DNA of 64,000 nucleotides from Kytococcus schroeteri (GCF_042433515.1 NZ_JBHLVH010000019.1:98884-162883), one strand, 5' to 3'. Positions 1 through 7,919 are shown, counted from the stretch's first letter. The notes: generated by a model from the sequence alone, not told the origin. A program made the numbers and translations.

Positions 1-1
1 C

Positions 2-595
2 GACGCCTCCAGCGTGGACACCGCCCGCGTGCGTGCCGAGGGCGGTCGCCTGCACATCCTCGAGGTGCAGCGCCTCATCCGCACCATGCCCAAGGTGGTC
101 ATCTGCCTGGTGGGCGGCTGGGCGGCCGGCGGAGGGCACTCCCTGCACGTGGTGTGCGACCTCACCATCGCCTCCCGCCAGCACGCGCGCTTCAAGCAGA
201 CCGATGCCGACGTGGGCTCCTTCGACGCCGGGTACGGCTCGGCCTACCTGGCCCAGCAGGTGGGGCAGAAGTTCGCCCGCGAGATCTTCTTCCTGGGCCG
301 CACCTACGACGCCGAGCAGATGCACCGCATGGGCGCGGTGAACCTGGTGGCCGACCACGCCGAGCTGGAGCGCGAGGGCATCGCCATGGCCCGCGACGTG
401 CTGGGCAAGTCGCCCACGGCGCAGCGCATGCTGAAGTTCGCCTTCAACCTGGCCGACGACGGCCTCATGGGCCAGCAGGTCTTCGCCGGGGAGGCCACGC
501 GCCTGGCGTACATGACCGACGAGGCGGTGGAGGGCAAGGAGGCCTTCCTGGAGAAGCGCGACCCGGACTGGTCGGCGCACCCCTGGTACTACTGA
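2..595 (+). CDS. menB: 1,4-dihydroxy-2-naphthoyl-CoA synthase, 5' end missing
   Basis: The reading frame is open from the window edge, so the N-terminus lies outside; about 197 residues are visible. It is a crotonase-fold enzyme that closes the second ring of the menaquinone head group from o-succinylbenzoyl-CoA in the cytoplasm. Visible marks are the oxyanion-hole segment GWAAGGGHSL, the catalytic stretch DVGSFDAGYGS typical of MenB, and the C-terminal ending WSAHPWYY that is almost a family signature. menE follows after 7 bases on the same strand, so the two are probably co-transcribed. Confidence 0.95.
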   Translation, partial: DASSVDTARVRAEGGRLHILEVQRLIRTMPKVVICLVGGWAAGGGHSLHVVCDLTIASRQHARFKQTDADVGSFDAGYGSAYLAQQVGQKFAREIFFLGRTYDAEQMHRMGAVNLVADHAELEREGIAMARDVLGKSPTAQRMLKFAFNLADDGLMGQQVFAGEATRLAYMTDEAVEGKEAFLEKRDPDWSAHPWYY

Positions 596-602
596 GCCGC
601 CG

Positions 603-1787
603 GTGACCTCCCGCCCCTCCCCCTCGCCGGGCACCCCCACCACCATCGATGCCGGGGCCGGCGTCGATGCCGTGCGCGCCGCCCTGGCGGGCGTCCTCGC
701 CGGGCGCGCCGACCTCGCGCTGGGCACGTCGGGCTCCACCGGCTCCCCGGCCCGCGCCCTCCTCCGTGGCACCGACCTGCGCGCCAGCGCCACGGCCACG
801 CACGCCCGCCTCGGAGGCCCGGGGCGGTGGGTGCTCGCGCTGCCGCCCGGCCACATCGCCGGGGTGCAGGTGCTGGTGCGCGCAGCCGTGGCCGGGACCG
901 AGCCGCTGGTGACCACCGGCGGCGACGGCACGTCCTTCGACCCCGGCCGCCTGGCCGCCGACCTCGAGGCCGCCCGCGCCGCCGCCCCGGCCACCCGCAC
1001 CTACCTCTCCCTCGTGCCCACGCAGGTGGTGCGCCTGGTGGCCGACCCCACCCTGGCCGGGCGCGTGGCCGCCGCGGTCGACGCCGTGCTCGTGGGCGGG
1101 GCGGCCCTCCCCTCGGCCGCCGCCGAGGCTGCCGCGAGCGCCGGCCTGCCCGTGGTGCGCACCTACGGCTCCACCGAGACCTGCGGCGGGTGCGTCTACG
1201 ACGGCCGCCCGCTGGACGGAGTGGAGGTGGGCACCACCGCCGAGGGGCGCGTGACGCTCACGGCGCCGTGGGTGACGCGGGGCTGGCTGGTGGACGGGGA
1301 GCTCGTCACCGAGCGTGCGCACGCCGGGGGCGCCGGCGCCCGCATCGAGGAGGACGCACCCGCCGCCGACGACACGCCCCGCCGCACCCTGGTGACCGAC
1401 GACCTGGGCGAGCTGGCCGACGGCCGCCTGCGCCTCATCGGGCGGGCGGACGACCTCATCGCCACCGGGGGGCTCAAGGTGTCGCCGCACGTGGTGGCCG
1501 ATGCGGTGGCGCGCCTGCCGCAGGTGGCCGAGTGCGCCGTGGTGGGCACCCCGGACCCGGTGTGGGGGCAGCGGGTGACCGTGGTGGCCGTACCGCGCCA
1601 CGGAGAGGGCGCTGCCGGCAGCGCCCCCTCGCTCGCCGCCCTCCGCGACGCCCTGCGCACCGAGCTGGCCCCCGAGGCTCTCCCCCGTGCCGTGCGCTGG
1701 GTGGACACGATGCCGCTCACCGGCCCCGGCAAGCACGACCGGGCAGCCCTGCGCACCCTGGCTGCCGAGCCCGACGAGGCGGTATGA
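603..1787 (+). CDS. menE: o-succinylbenzoate-CoA ligase
   Basis: 394 residues, GTG start just after the menB stop. It is an ANL-superfamily adenylate-forming enzyme that activates o-succinylbenzoate with ATP and CoA, the step before MenB. Motifs seen are the Ser/Thr/Gly phosphate-binding loop LGTSGSTGSP near residue 40, the YGSTET adenine motif near residue 186, and the C-terminal hinge and lysine region TGPGKHDR. It is short for the superfamily but normal for actinobacterial MenE. No clear Shine-Dalgarno precedes the GTG, which suits translational coupling to menB. The next gene downstream is convergent and only 2 bases away. Confidence 0.93.
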   Translation: MTSRPSPSPGTPTTIDAGAGVDAVRAALAGVLAGRADLALGTSGSTGSPARALLRGTDLRASATATHARLGGPGRWVLALPPGHIAGVQVLVRAAVAGTEPLVTTGGDGTSFDPGRLAADLEAARAAAPATRTYLSLVPTQVVRLVADPTLAGRVAAAVDAVLVGGAALPSAAAEAAASAGLPVVRTYGSTETCGGCVYDGRPLDGVEVGTTAEGRVTLTAPWVTRGWLVDGELVTERAHAGGAGARIEEDAPAADDTPRRTLVTDDLGELADGRLRLIGRADDLIATGGLKVSPHVVADAVARLPQVAECAVVGTPDPVWGQRVTVVAVPRHGEGAAGSAPSLAALRDALRTELAPEALPRAVRWVDTMPLTGPGKHDRAALRTLAAEPDEAV

Positions 1788-1789
1788 GG

Positions 1790-2458
1790 TCAGGCTGCGC
1801 GGCCCACAGCCGCCGAGAGGTCGAACATCGAATCCGCCCAACGCATCATGCGGTCGTCGTGCGTCGCCATCACGATGGCCGTACCCCGGGAGGCCATCTC
1901 GTCGAAGACCCTCTGGACGACCTGGACGTTGCCGTCGTCGAGTGACGCCGTGGGCTCGTCGGCGAACACCACGCGGGGATTCTGCAGCAGCAGCCGCGCC
2001 AGAGCGACCCGCTGCTGTTCGCCACCACTCAGGGTCAGTGTCTTGGTCTGCGGGGAGTGACTCACACCCACACGGTCGAGCACCTGGGCACGCATGGCCG
2101 GCCGGTCCGCGCGGCGCACAGTGCGCCCGGAGAAGCCATAGTCCAGGTTCTGCCCGATGGTCTGCGTAGGCACCAGTCCGTGGTCCTGGAAGAGGACTCC
2201 CAGGACGTCACGGCGCAGACGCCGCATGGTGCGCCCGCTCGCGCTCGTGAGGTCCGTTCCCTCCAGACGAACGCTTCCTCCGCCGGGGGACTCCAGGCCG
2301 GCGAGGCAGTTCAGCAGCGTGGTCTTGCCGCAGCCGCTGGGTCCCACCAGGGCGAGACGCTCGCCGGGGGCAACCGTGAGGTCCACCCCCTTCCAGAGCA
2401 CCCGGCCGGGCACACTCATGGACAGCCTCTCGGCCACCAGCACGAACTCGTCCTGCAT
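1790..2458 (-). CDS. Bacteriocin-type ABC transporter ATPase (lactococcin 972 group)
   Basis: 222 residues. It is a cytoplasmic ATPase subunit of the MacB/LolD kind. Walker A is GPSGCGKTT near residue 38, the Q-loop is followed by LFQDHGLVPTQT, the signature is LSGGEQQRVALARLLL, Walker B is VVFADEPTASLD and the H-loop is ATHD. It lies 3 bases downstream of the membrane protein gene and shares its direction and relatively low GC, so the two form one transporter. Context with the secreted peptide at 4504-4824 places it in the ATPase family that accompanies lactococcin-972-like bacteriocins. Its role, export or producer self-protection, is inferred. Confidence 0.85.
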   Translation of the reverse strand: MQDEFVLVAERLSMSVPGRVLWKGVDLTVAPGERLALVGPSGCGKTTLLNCLAGLESPGGGSVRLEGTDLTSASGRTMRRLRRDVLGVLFQDHGLVPTQTIGQNLDYGFSGRTVRRADRPAMRAQVLDRVGVSHSPQTKTLTLSGGEQQRVALARLLLQNPRVVFADEPTASLDDGNVQVVQRVFDEMASRGTAIVMATHDDRMMRWADSMFDLSAAVGRAA

Positions 2459-2461
2459 GAT

Positions 2462-4429
2462 TCACCCTTCCTTCAGGACTGTGGTGTTGAGGCCCCGCTC
2501 GACGATCGTCGCTGTCACGGCCACGACGAGCGCCACGACGAGACACTGACCGGCGAGCAGCCACGCCCCAGCGGGTCCCTCGAGGACACCGCGAGACAGG
2601 GCCACGACCGTTCCGATGAGCGTCATGACCGCCGCAGCCGCAGCCACTGGCACGTGCCGGCGAATCGGGTGGCGCCCCGTCACGAACCCCACGAACAAGC
2701 GGCGGCGACGGGCGCGGGTCAGAACCTGGACCGCCACCACCAAGGAAGTGATCTCGATGGCGGCGAGCACGACCATCGAGACCACGGCTCGATGCCGCTC
2801 ACGCCCCAGCTCCACCCGGGTCTCCTCGACGGTCTGCTGCGGATCGACGGCCGGAGAGACCCGGTCCGCCACGGTCGAGGCAGCCAGCGCCGCCTCGACC
2901 TTCCGCGGCTCGCCCACGAACATGAGCTCCGACCGGCTCATGGCCGCGGACAGGAAGTTTCCGGAGAGCCAGTCCGCGCCATCGTCGACGACCAGCACCC
3001 ACGGATCAGTTGCTTCGTCGTCACCAGACGAGCGCACCGCGTTTCCTTGGCGGAGGACCGGCCACCCGTCGACCCCAGCAGGCGCGTGCACAATCTGCAC
3101 CGAAGGAACCTCCACGCAGCCCTTCGCCCGCTGACGTTCGCCGCAGGAGAGTTCTCCCTGAAACGCCATCCACTCCGCCACCGAGCCCTTGACGGCACCA
3201 ACATCACCTCCGGAGGGAGCGACGAGCCAGGGCCCGTCCCCGTCCAGGGTCACCTCAGGCTGGAGACGCCGCAGGTACTCCTTGTTCACGATGAGACACC
3301 CCTGACCACCGTCCGCGAAGTCACAGGGCTTCGGCGCCGCGTTGAGGAAGATCGGGGTCGTCTTGTCCAAGGTCGTGAACACCGTCCGAAATCGGTGTCC
3401 GACCTCCGGCGACTCGTTGTCCGGTGCTCCGTACTGACTCGGCGACGCAAGTTGGGGCATGCGGTCCCAGACCCCGAGCTCTTCGCTGAGACGCTGCTGT
3501 TCCATGCCCGTCTGGAGAGCCCGCACGCCCGCCACGGGCAGGAGCCCCATGGCAGCCGTGGCTGCGAGTGAGGCGGCCAGTCCGATCACCAAGAAGGGTC
3601 GGCGACCCCGCAGACGCTCCATGAGCGGGGCCTCCCACTGGAAACCCGCTGCCAGCCCCACCACAGCGGCTGCAAGTACTCCGAGGGCGGCCCAAGCGAG
3701 CAGGCCCAGAACAGAACCGCGCACCGAGGAGCCCAGGACCGCGCGCGTGGACGGGTTCAACGCCACGGCCACCAGCATGACCACGAGCACGCCCACCATC
3801 CATGCCACGACAAGACCCAGCAGCCCCCACCAGGCAGTCCTCCGGGACTGCCCGCACGCCTCCATCACGGCGACCCGCCGTGTGGCCTCCGCGGCAGTCA
3901 GAGCAGCAGCCGCCAACACCGCCGCCCCCAGCACCCACAGTGCTGCCATCAAGTCCGCCTGTGACGCAGCGAGGTCACGGGGACCCGTGTCCACTCGCTC
4001 CCTGACCGACACGTCGACCCCCATGTGGTGCAGGTCGGCATAGAAGGCACGCAGCTGCGCCGGTTCACCCCATACGGCCCACCGACCTCGCAGGCTGGTG
4101 GAGTCCGACCACGGTTCTGCCCGCGCTCCAGGGATCCCCACCGGCTCTGCAGGCCCGTTCTCGACGGGGGGCGCCGAGGGCGGAGCCTGCATCGTCGTCT
4201 CTCCTGCAGCGCCCACCGTGACCCGGGCCAGTCCCACACCGTGCTCCGCTGCGCCGGCCCCCATCTGGGCGGCGAGCCCCTTACGGTCCGGGATCCCCGA
4301 CACGACGAGGCTGGCGTCAGCCCTGTTGGGGAAGGTCTCCGCCTGAGCTGAAGCTCCGAGCCAGGCGATGATCGCAGCCAAGAGCAGGTTGATGGTGATC
4401 GTCAGCCTCAACAGGTGCGTACTGCGCAC
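2462..4429 (-). CDS. Bacteriocin-associated multi-TM membrane protein (FtsX/7TM immunity type)
   Basis: 655 residues from the GTG at 4427-4429, which has AAGGA six bases upstream; longer in-frame starts fall inside a hairpin and are unlikely. One N-terminal membrane anchor (LTITINLLLAAIIAWL) is followed by a roughly 150-residue outside domain, a block of about four helices around residues 170-300 containing an FtsX-like loop MEACGQSRRTAWWG, a second outside domain, and three C-terminal helices. This matches the integral membrane proteins that sit between lactococcin-972-like peptides and their ATPase, called putative immunity or efflux proteins. GC is visibly lower than in the men genes on both sides, suggesting horizontal acquisition. 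Confidence 0.8.
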   Translation of the reverse strand: MRSTHLLRLTITINLLLAAIIAWLGASAQAETFPNRADASLVVSGIPDRKGLAAQMGAGAAEHGVGLARVTVGAAGETTMQAPPSAPPVENGPAEPVGIPGARAEPWSDSTSLRGRWAVWGEPAQLRAFYADLHHMGVDVSVRERVDTGPRDLAASQADLMAALWVLGAAVLAAAALTAAEATRRVAVMEACGQSRRTAWWGLLGLVVAWMVGVLVVMLVAVALNPSTRAVLGSSVRGSVLGLLAWAALGVLAAAVVGLAAGFQWEAPLMERLRGRRPFLVIGLAASLAATAAMGLLPVAGVRALQTGMEQQRLSEELGVWDRMPQLASPSQYGAPDNESPEVGHRFRTVFTTLDKTTPIFLNAAPKPCDFADGGQGCLIVNKEYLRRLQPEVTLDGDGPWLVAPSGGDVGAVKGSVAEWMAFQGELSCGERQRAKGCVEVPSVQIVHAPAGVDGWPVLRQGNAVRSSGDDEATDPWVLVVDDGADWLSGNFLSAAMSRSELMFVGEPRKVEAALAASTVADRVSPAVDPQQTVEETRVELGRERHRAVVSMVVLAAIEITSLVVAVQVLTRARRRRLFVGFVTGRHPIRRHVPVAAAAAVMTLIGTVVALSRGVLEGPAGAWLLAGQCLVVALVVAVTATIVERGLNTTVLKEG

Positions 4430-4452
4430 TCCGCATCCTTCCCACTGCCACG

Positions 4453-4486
4453 GTTGTGGGGCCCGGATCCCTCCGGGCCCCACAAC
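4453..4486 (-). terminator. GC-rich hairpin between bacteriocin and transporter genes
   Basis: A perfect 14-bp stem (4453-4466 with 4473-4486) and 6-base loop lies 17 bases past the bacteriocin stop and 24 bases before the transporter start. It lacks a T-tract, so it more likely attenuates read-through or stabilises the bacteriocin mRNA than stops transcription fully. Confidence 0.5.
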
Positions 4487-4503
4487 GCGTCACGAACCCG
4501 GAC

Positions 4504-4824
4504 TCAGACCACGCTGTAGTAGGCGTGGTCGACGGCCAGCTGGCAGGCACGGATGGACGAGTTCGCCCACACGCCCTTGCTCTTGGTGCCCGAGCGGTTC
4601 TCCTCGCCGTCGCAGTTGCGCACGGAGGAACCGTGGGCGCGGGAACCATGGTGGTACTCCGACACGACGGTGCCACCACCAAAGGCTCCGGTCGTACCAT
4701 GCCGCCACGTTCCGCCCGCCGGGTGGGTCGTCTCGACAGCTGCGAAGGCAGCGGTGGCACAGGTGGCCGTGACAACGGTAGTCAGTGCGACCCCGCGACG
4801 GAGCGACGCATACGCATGATGCAC
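4504..4824 (-). CDS. Lactococcin 972-like secreted bacteriocin precursor
   Basis: 106 residues in the open frame. A signal peptide (ALTTVVTATCATAAFA) should be cut after AFA near residue 28, leaving a mature peptide of about 78 residues. The mature part carries family marks: an early GGTW-x-HG, then SEYHHGSRAHGSSV, GVWANSSI, and the aromatic C-terminal HAYYSVV. Known members act on lipid II and septum formation in relatives; that activity is inferred here. Cys71 and Cys94 could form a disulfide. The only in-frame start is a GTG directly abutting AAGGA, which is too close, while a well-spaced ATG at 4815-4817 is out of frame. Either a weak GTG start, a slip, or a one-base error in the C4 run at 4791-4794 is involved. 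The membrane protein and ATPase lie downstream. Confidence 0.8.
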   Translation of the reverse strand: MHHAYASLRRGVALTTVVTATCATAAFAAVETTHPAGGTWRHGTTGAFGGGTVVSEYHHGSRAHGSSVRNCDGEENRSGTKSKGVWANSSIRACQLAVDHAYYSVV

Positions 4825-4832
4825 TCCTTCAT

Positions 4833-4920
4833 GTGTGATCGACTGTTGGTCAGGAAGACCAACACCGCCATGAGACCCCCCCCCCCAACGCTGTCCGCAA
4901 GAGGCGACGACAGATCACAC
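4833..4920 (-). promoter_or_regulatory. Bacteriocin upstream region: G11 tract and inverted repeats
   Basis: Upstream of the bacteriocin, on its sense strand, is an 11-base G run (C11 at 4876-4886 on +), the longest homopolymer I noticed in the window. It is flanked by an 8-nt inverted repeat (GTGTGATC at 4833-4840, GATCACAC at 4913-4920). Closer in is a perfect TTGGTC-N5-GACCAA repeat at 4846-4862. A slippage-prone run here could tune promoter spacing or leader structure. A weak TTGCGG/TCTCAT pair straddles the run, but no convincing promoter is visible. Confidence 0.45.
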
Positions 4921-4980
4921 CACATCGTGACCGAATCCATGCCGACCCTTGACCATTCAAGCCAGGAGGACCCCTCGACC

Positions 4981-5880
4981 ATGGCCACGCTCGCCCAGTG
5001 GATCGAGGGCGCCCGCCCCCGCACGCTCCCGGCAGCGGTGGCCCCCGTGGCCGTCGGCACCGGCGCGGCGTTCGCCCTACGCGGCACCCACGGCCACGAG
5101 GACGCCGGCCACTGGGGCTTCGCGCTGTTGGCCCTCGTGGTGGCCCTGGCCCTGCAGGTGGGCGTCAACTACGCCAACGACTACTCCGACGGCATCCGCG
5201 GCACCGACGAGGAGCGCATCGGCCCGGTGCGCCTGGTGGGCCAGCGCCTCGCGCCGCCGCAGCAGGTCAAGGCCGCGGCGTTCAGCGCGTTCGCCCTGGC
5301 CGGGCTGGCCGGCATCGCCCTGAGCGTGCTCTCGGGCCACTGGTGGATGCTGCTCGTCGGCGCGGCGGCCGTGTGGGCGGCGTGGAACTACACCGGCGGC
5401 AAGAACCCCTACGGATACCGCGGCCTGGGCGAGGTGGCCGTCTTCGTCTTCTTCGGCCTCGTGGCCGTCCTGGGCACGCAGCTCACGCAGGCCGGCACCA
5501 CGTCCTGGGCCGGGCTCGCCGGGGCCGTCGGCGTGGGCGCCGTGGCGGCCGCCCTCAACCTCACCAACAACCTCCGCGACATCGAGGGCGACGCCGCCGT
5601 GGGCAAGGTGACGCTCGCGGTCCGGCTCGGTGCCCGTCGCACGCGGAGGCTGTACGCCGGCCTCATCGGCCTGGCCTTCCTCATGGTGCTGGCCTCCGGG
5701 CTGCAGCACACTCCCGCCGTCGTGGCCCTGCTCGCGCTGCCGCTGGCCGTCCCCCCGGTGCGCGCCGTGCTGCAGCGCGCCCGCGGCCGGGCCCTCATCG
5801 GTGTGCTCGGCCAGACCGGGCGCATGCAGCTGGTGCTGGGCCTGCTGTGGGGCCTGGGCCTGTGGTGGGCTGGCCGCTGA
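4981..5880 (+). CDS. menA: 1,4-dihydroxy-2-naphthoate polyprenyltransferase
   Basis: 299 residues from ATG 4981, preceded by a strong AGGAGGA at 4964-4970. It is a UbiA-family integral membrane enzyme that attaches the isoprenoid tail to dihydroxynaphthoate, giving demethylmenaquinone. The first Asp-rich motif is NYANDYSDGIRGTDEER near residue 60 and the second is NNLRDIEGDAAVGKVTLA near residue 196, both expected for Mg-diphosphate binding; about eight or nine hydrophobic helices separate them. It is cut off from menB/menE by the bacteriocin cassette, which runs in the opposite direction. Confidence 0.95.
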   Translation: MATLAQWIEGARPRTLPAAVAPVAVGTGAAFALRGTHGHEDAGHWGFALLALVVALALQVGVNYANDYSDGIRGTDEERIGPVRLVGQRLAPPQQVKAAAFSAFALAGLAGIALSVLSGHWWMLLVGAAAVWAAWNYTGGKNPYGYRGLGEVAVFVFFGLVAVLGTQLTQAGTTSWAGLAGAVGVGAVAAALNLTNNLRDIEGDAAVGKVTLAVRLGARRTRRLYAGLIGLAFLMVLASGLQHTPAVVALLALPLAVPPVRAVLQRARGRALIGVLGQTGRMQLVLGLLWGLGLWWAGR

Positions 5881-5924
5881 CCGGCTGACGCCCCACGCGG
5901 CTGCGCCCGGCCCCGTGGTCGACT

Positions 5925-5939
5925 CCCACCCGTGGTGGG
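5925..5939. promoter_or_regulatory. CCCACC-N3-GGTGGG inverted repeat upstream of lipoprotein gene
   Basis: A 6-bp inverted repeat with a 3-base spacer lies 82 bases before the lipoprotein start. The 15-mer CCACCCGTGGTGGGG recurs at 59633-59647, 88 bases before the AIM24 gene. A shared operator is possible; the regulator is unknown. Confidence 0.35.
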
Positions 5940-6021
5940 GTTCACACGCCGCGTCGGGCGGCGCATCATCAGGCAGAACGGGTACCGCCCGGTGCCCGTC
6001 CGCCACCCCGAAGGGGACGCC

Positions 6022-6549
6022 ATGCGCCGTGCACTGACACTCACCACCCTGCTGGGACTGGGCCTCGCCCTGTCCGCGTGCGGGACCGATGAGGGCGGGT
6101 CGGGAGGGTCCGACAGCCCCACCAGCTCGGTGGGCACCCCGTCGGGGTCCGCCCCGGACGACTCGCCCGCGCCCAGCGAGGACCCGTCCGGCTCCACCAG
6201 CCCGAGCGACCCGTCCGGCGGCGACCCGTCCGGCGGCGATGACCTCCTGGAGCCCGGCGAGAAGGCCGAGAAGAAGCACGCCGGCCGCAACGGCTCCCCC
6301 GTCGCCTACCTGGTGAAGGAGGGCTCCACGCAGGCCGAGCTGGCCGTCCGCTGCGACGGCGGCGGCTCGATGACGCTGGCCCCCACCCGGGGCGGGCAGG
6401 GCACCCCGGTGGGCCCCGAGGTGGAGGTCGCCTGCGACGGCGAGCGCCACGACCTGACGCTGACGGCCGAGAAGCCGTTCAGCTCCTTCCGCGCCCTCAC
6501 CCCGACCATGGGGCACTACGAGATCGCCGTGCTCAGCACGATGCAGTGA
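6022..6549 (+). CDS. Putative lipoprotein with Ser/Pro-rich linker and one Cys-pair domain
   Basis: 175 residues from ATG 6022 (AAGGGG upstream). The N-terminus is a lipoprotein signal with lipobox LSAC near residue 20. Next comes a roughly 60-residue low-complexity Gly/Ser/Pro/Asp linker, then a C-terminal domain of about 65 residues built around two cysteines (AVRCDGGGS ... VEVACDGE) ending in GHYEIAVLS. The same domain occurs twice in the lipoprotein encoded next. I do not recognise the family; it should be an exported, membrane-anchored protein. It follows menA by 141 bases and probably has its own promoter. Confidence 0.7.
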   Translation: MRRALTLTTLLGLGLALSACGTDEGGSGGSDSPTSSVGTPSGSAPDDSPAPSEDPSGSTSPSDPSGGDPSGGDDLLEPGEKAEKKHAGRNGSPVAYLVKEGSTQAELAVRCDGGGSMTLAPTRGGQGTPVGPEVEVACDGERHDLTLTAEKPFSSFRALTPTMGHYEIAVLSTMQ

Positions 6550-6599
6550 GGCCCGCACAATGAGACCCGTGCGCTGACACCGCATCACGATCCGGTCAC

Positions 6600-6654
6600 G
6601 AGTGGCCCGGTCCCGCCCACCGACGCACGTCGGGGCGCGAGGATCGGGCCACTC
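6600..6654. repeat. Long imperfect hairpin between the two lipoprotein genes
   Basis: A 10-bp perfect outer stem (6600-6609 with 6645-6654) is extended by four further pairs and encloses a CGCCC/GGGCG stem and a CGACG/CGTCG hairpin. It may end transcription of the first lipoprotein gene or form a structured leader for the second. No T-tract is present. Confidence 0.45.
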
Positions 6655-6692
6655 CCGTCTGGGAGTCCGAACCGTCCGCCGAGGGGAACACC

Positions 6693-7586
6693 GTGCGCCG
6701 CAGCCTCACCACCACCGCCACCCTGCTCTGCCTCGCGATGGGGCTCAGTGCCTGCACCGGCGGGGACGGCTCGCCCGAGGCCGACGGCTCGACCACCAGC
6801 AGCACGGGCAGCATCAGCACAGAGCCCTCCACCGGCCCCAGCGGCTCCGGAGACGACGCCAGCCCGAGCCCCACCACCCACGTCGCCACCGCCGACGACG
6901 GCAGCGGGGACGACGGCAACGGCACCGCCCCCACCGAGCCGACCCCGCAGGGTTCGCCCAGCACCACCCCCCTGCTGGGGCAGGCCGGCCCCGAGGAGGA
7001 GGAGCTCCGCCCGGCCACCACCCTGCCCGCCGGGCGGACCACCACCGTGAGGACCGTCGGGGTGAAGGTGCCCCGGGGCGAGGGCGTCTACGTGGCCGTC
7101 GCCTGCGGCGGGACGGGGCGCGTCACCATCGACGACGGGCTCGGGGACCCCACGCACCTGGAGTGCAGCTCCCCGGCCCACGGCAGCCGTGCCACCCACG
7201 TCGTGGACCCCGGGTCCTCGGTGCGGGTGACGGTCGACCCCGGCGCCCGGGCCGCCTACCGCCTGTACCGCGTCGTCGCCCCGCCCACCCTGGAGCCCGA
7301 CGCGCTGATCTCCGTCTCCGGCGAGGGCGGCGGGGACGCGTTCGTCGCCGAGGTCGCCCCGGGGCGGCGGATGCATGTCACCGTGCGGTGCGACGGAGAC
7401 GGGACCCTCGCGCTCCGCGCCCAGGGCCGGGGCGGCTCGCCCCTCGGCGCACCCCAGCGGTTCGTCTGCGACGGCACGAAGCGGCGTGCCGTCGTGGAGG
7501 CCCCGCGGCGCTTCACCTTCCTGCAGGTCGCCCCCACCTCGGGGGTCGGCCGGTACGAGGTGGCCGTCACCCGCGTGGAGCGCTGA
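6693..7586 (+). CDS. Putative lipoprotein with two tandem Cys-pair domains
   Basis: 297 residues from GTG 6693 (GAGGGG upstream). Signal peptide with lipobox LSAC is followed by a Ser/Thr/Asp-rich linker to about residue 90. Two copies of the domain seen in the preceding gene come next: the first around residues 125-190 (AVACGGTGR ... LECSSPA), the second from about 200 to the end (TVRCDGDGT ... RFVCDGTK, then GVGRYEVAVTRV). The pair of genes therefore looks like a tandem duplication with internal domain doubling. Function is unknown; the outside face of the membrane is predicted. The next gene converges, with 3 bases between stops. Confidence 0.7.
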   Translation: MRRSLTTTATLLCLAMGLSACTGGDGSPEADGSTTSSTGSISTEPSTGPSGSGDDASPSPTTHVATADDGSGDDGNGTAPTEPTPQGSPSTTPLLGQAGPEEEELRPATTLPAGRTTTVRTVGVKVPRGEGVYVAVACGGTGRVTIDDGLGDPTHLECSSPAHGSRATHVVDPGSSVRVTVDPGARAAYRLYRVVAPPTLEPDALISVSGEGGGDAFVAEVAPGRRMHVTVRCDGDGTLALRAQGRGGSPLGAPQRFVCDGTKRRAVVEAPRRFTFLQVAPTSGVGRYEVAVTRVER

Positions 7587-7589
7587 GGC

Positions 7590-7919
7590 TCAGACGAAGT
7601 CGTCCTCGCCACCCGCACGCCGGGCGGCGGGGGCGCCGGTCACCTGGTCCTCCACGTCCTCGTCGCTCACCGGCTGGGTGCGGGAGCGCTTCGCCTCACG
7701 ACGCGCGATGGCGTCGTCGATCTGCGCGGAGAAGTCCTGCCGGGGCGCCTTGAGGAAGAACCACGAGGCCACCATCGAGGCCAGGGCGGCGGCGACCACC
7801 ACCCAGAACGGGCCGGTGCTGCCGAGGTCCACCCCGGTCAGCTCGACCACCAGGAAGAACCCGGCGGCGAAGAACAGGAACACCAGGATCCGCAGGAGCG
7901 TGTAGCGCAGCACGGTCAC
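7590..7919 (-). CDS. DUF4229-type small membrane protein
   Basis: 109 residues from the GTG at 7917-7919, whose first bases overlap the ccsB stop (GTGA). The sequence begins LRYTLLRILVFLFFAAGFF and has two hydrophobic helices, followed by a charged tail (RQDFSAQIDDAIARREAKR) and an acidic end. This is the usual shape of DUF4229 proteins in actinobacteria. It is the last gene of the cytochrome c maturation operon; function unknown. Confidence 0.75.
   Translation of the reverse strand: MTVLRYTLLRILVFLFFAAGFFLVVELTGVDLGSTGPFWVVVAAALASMVASWFFLKAPRQDFSAQIDDAIARREAKRSRTQPVSDEDVEDQVTGAPAARRAGGEDDFV

Noticed and set aside
4430..4483. Longer N-terminus for the bacteriocin-associated membrane protein
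   Set aside because: Those codons lie in the hairpin at 4453-4486, and the GTG at 4429 has a well-placed AAGGA.
4456..4980. Upstream start for menA in the same frame
   Set aside because: It would run antisense through the bacteriocin gene and its G-tract; the strong AGGAGGA points to ATG 4981.
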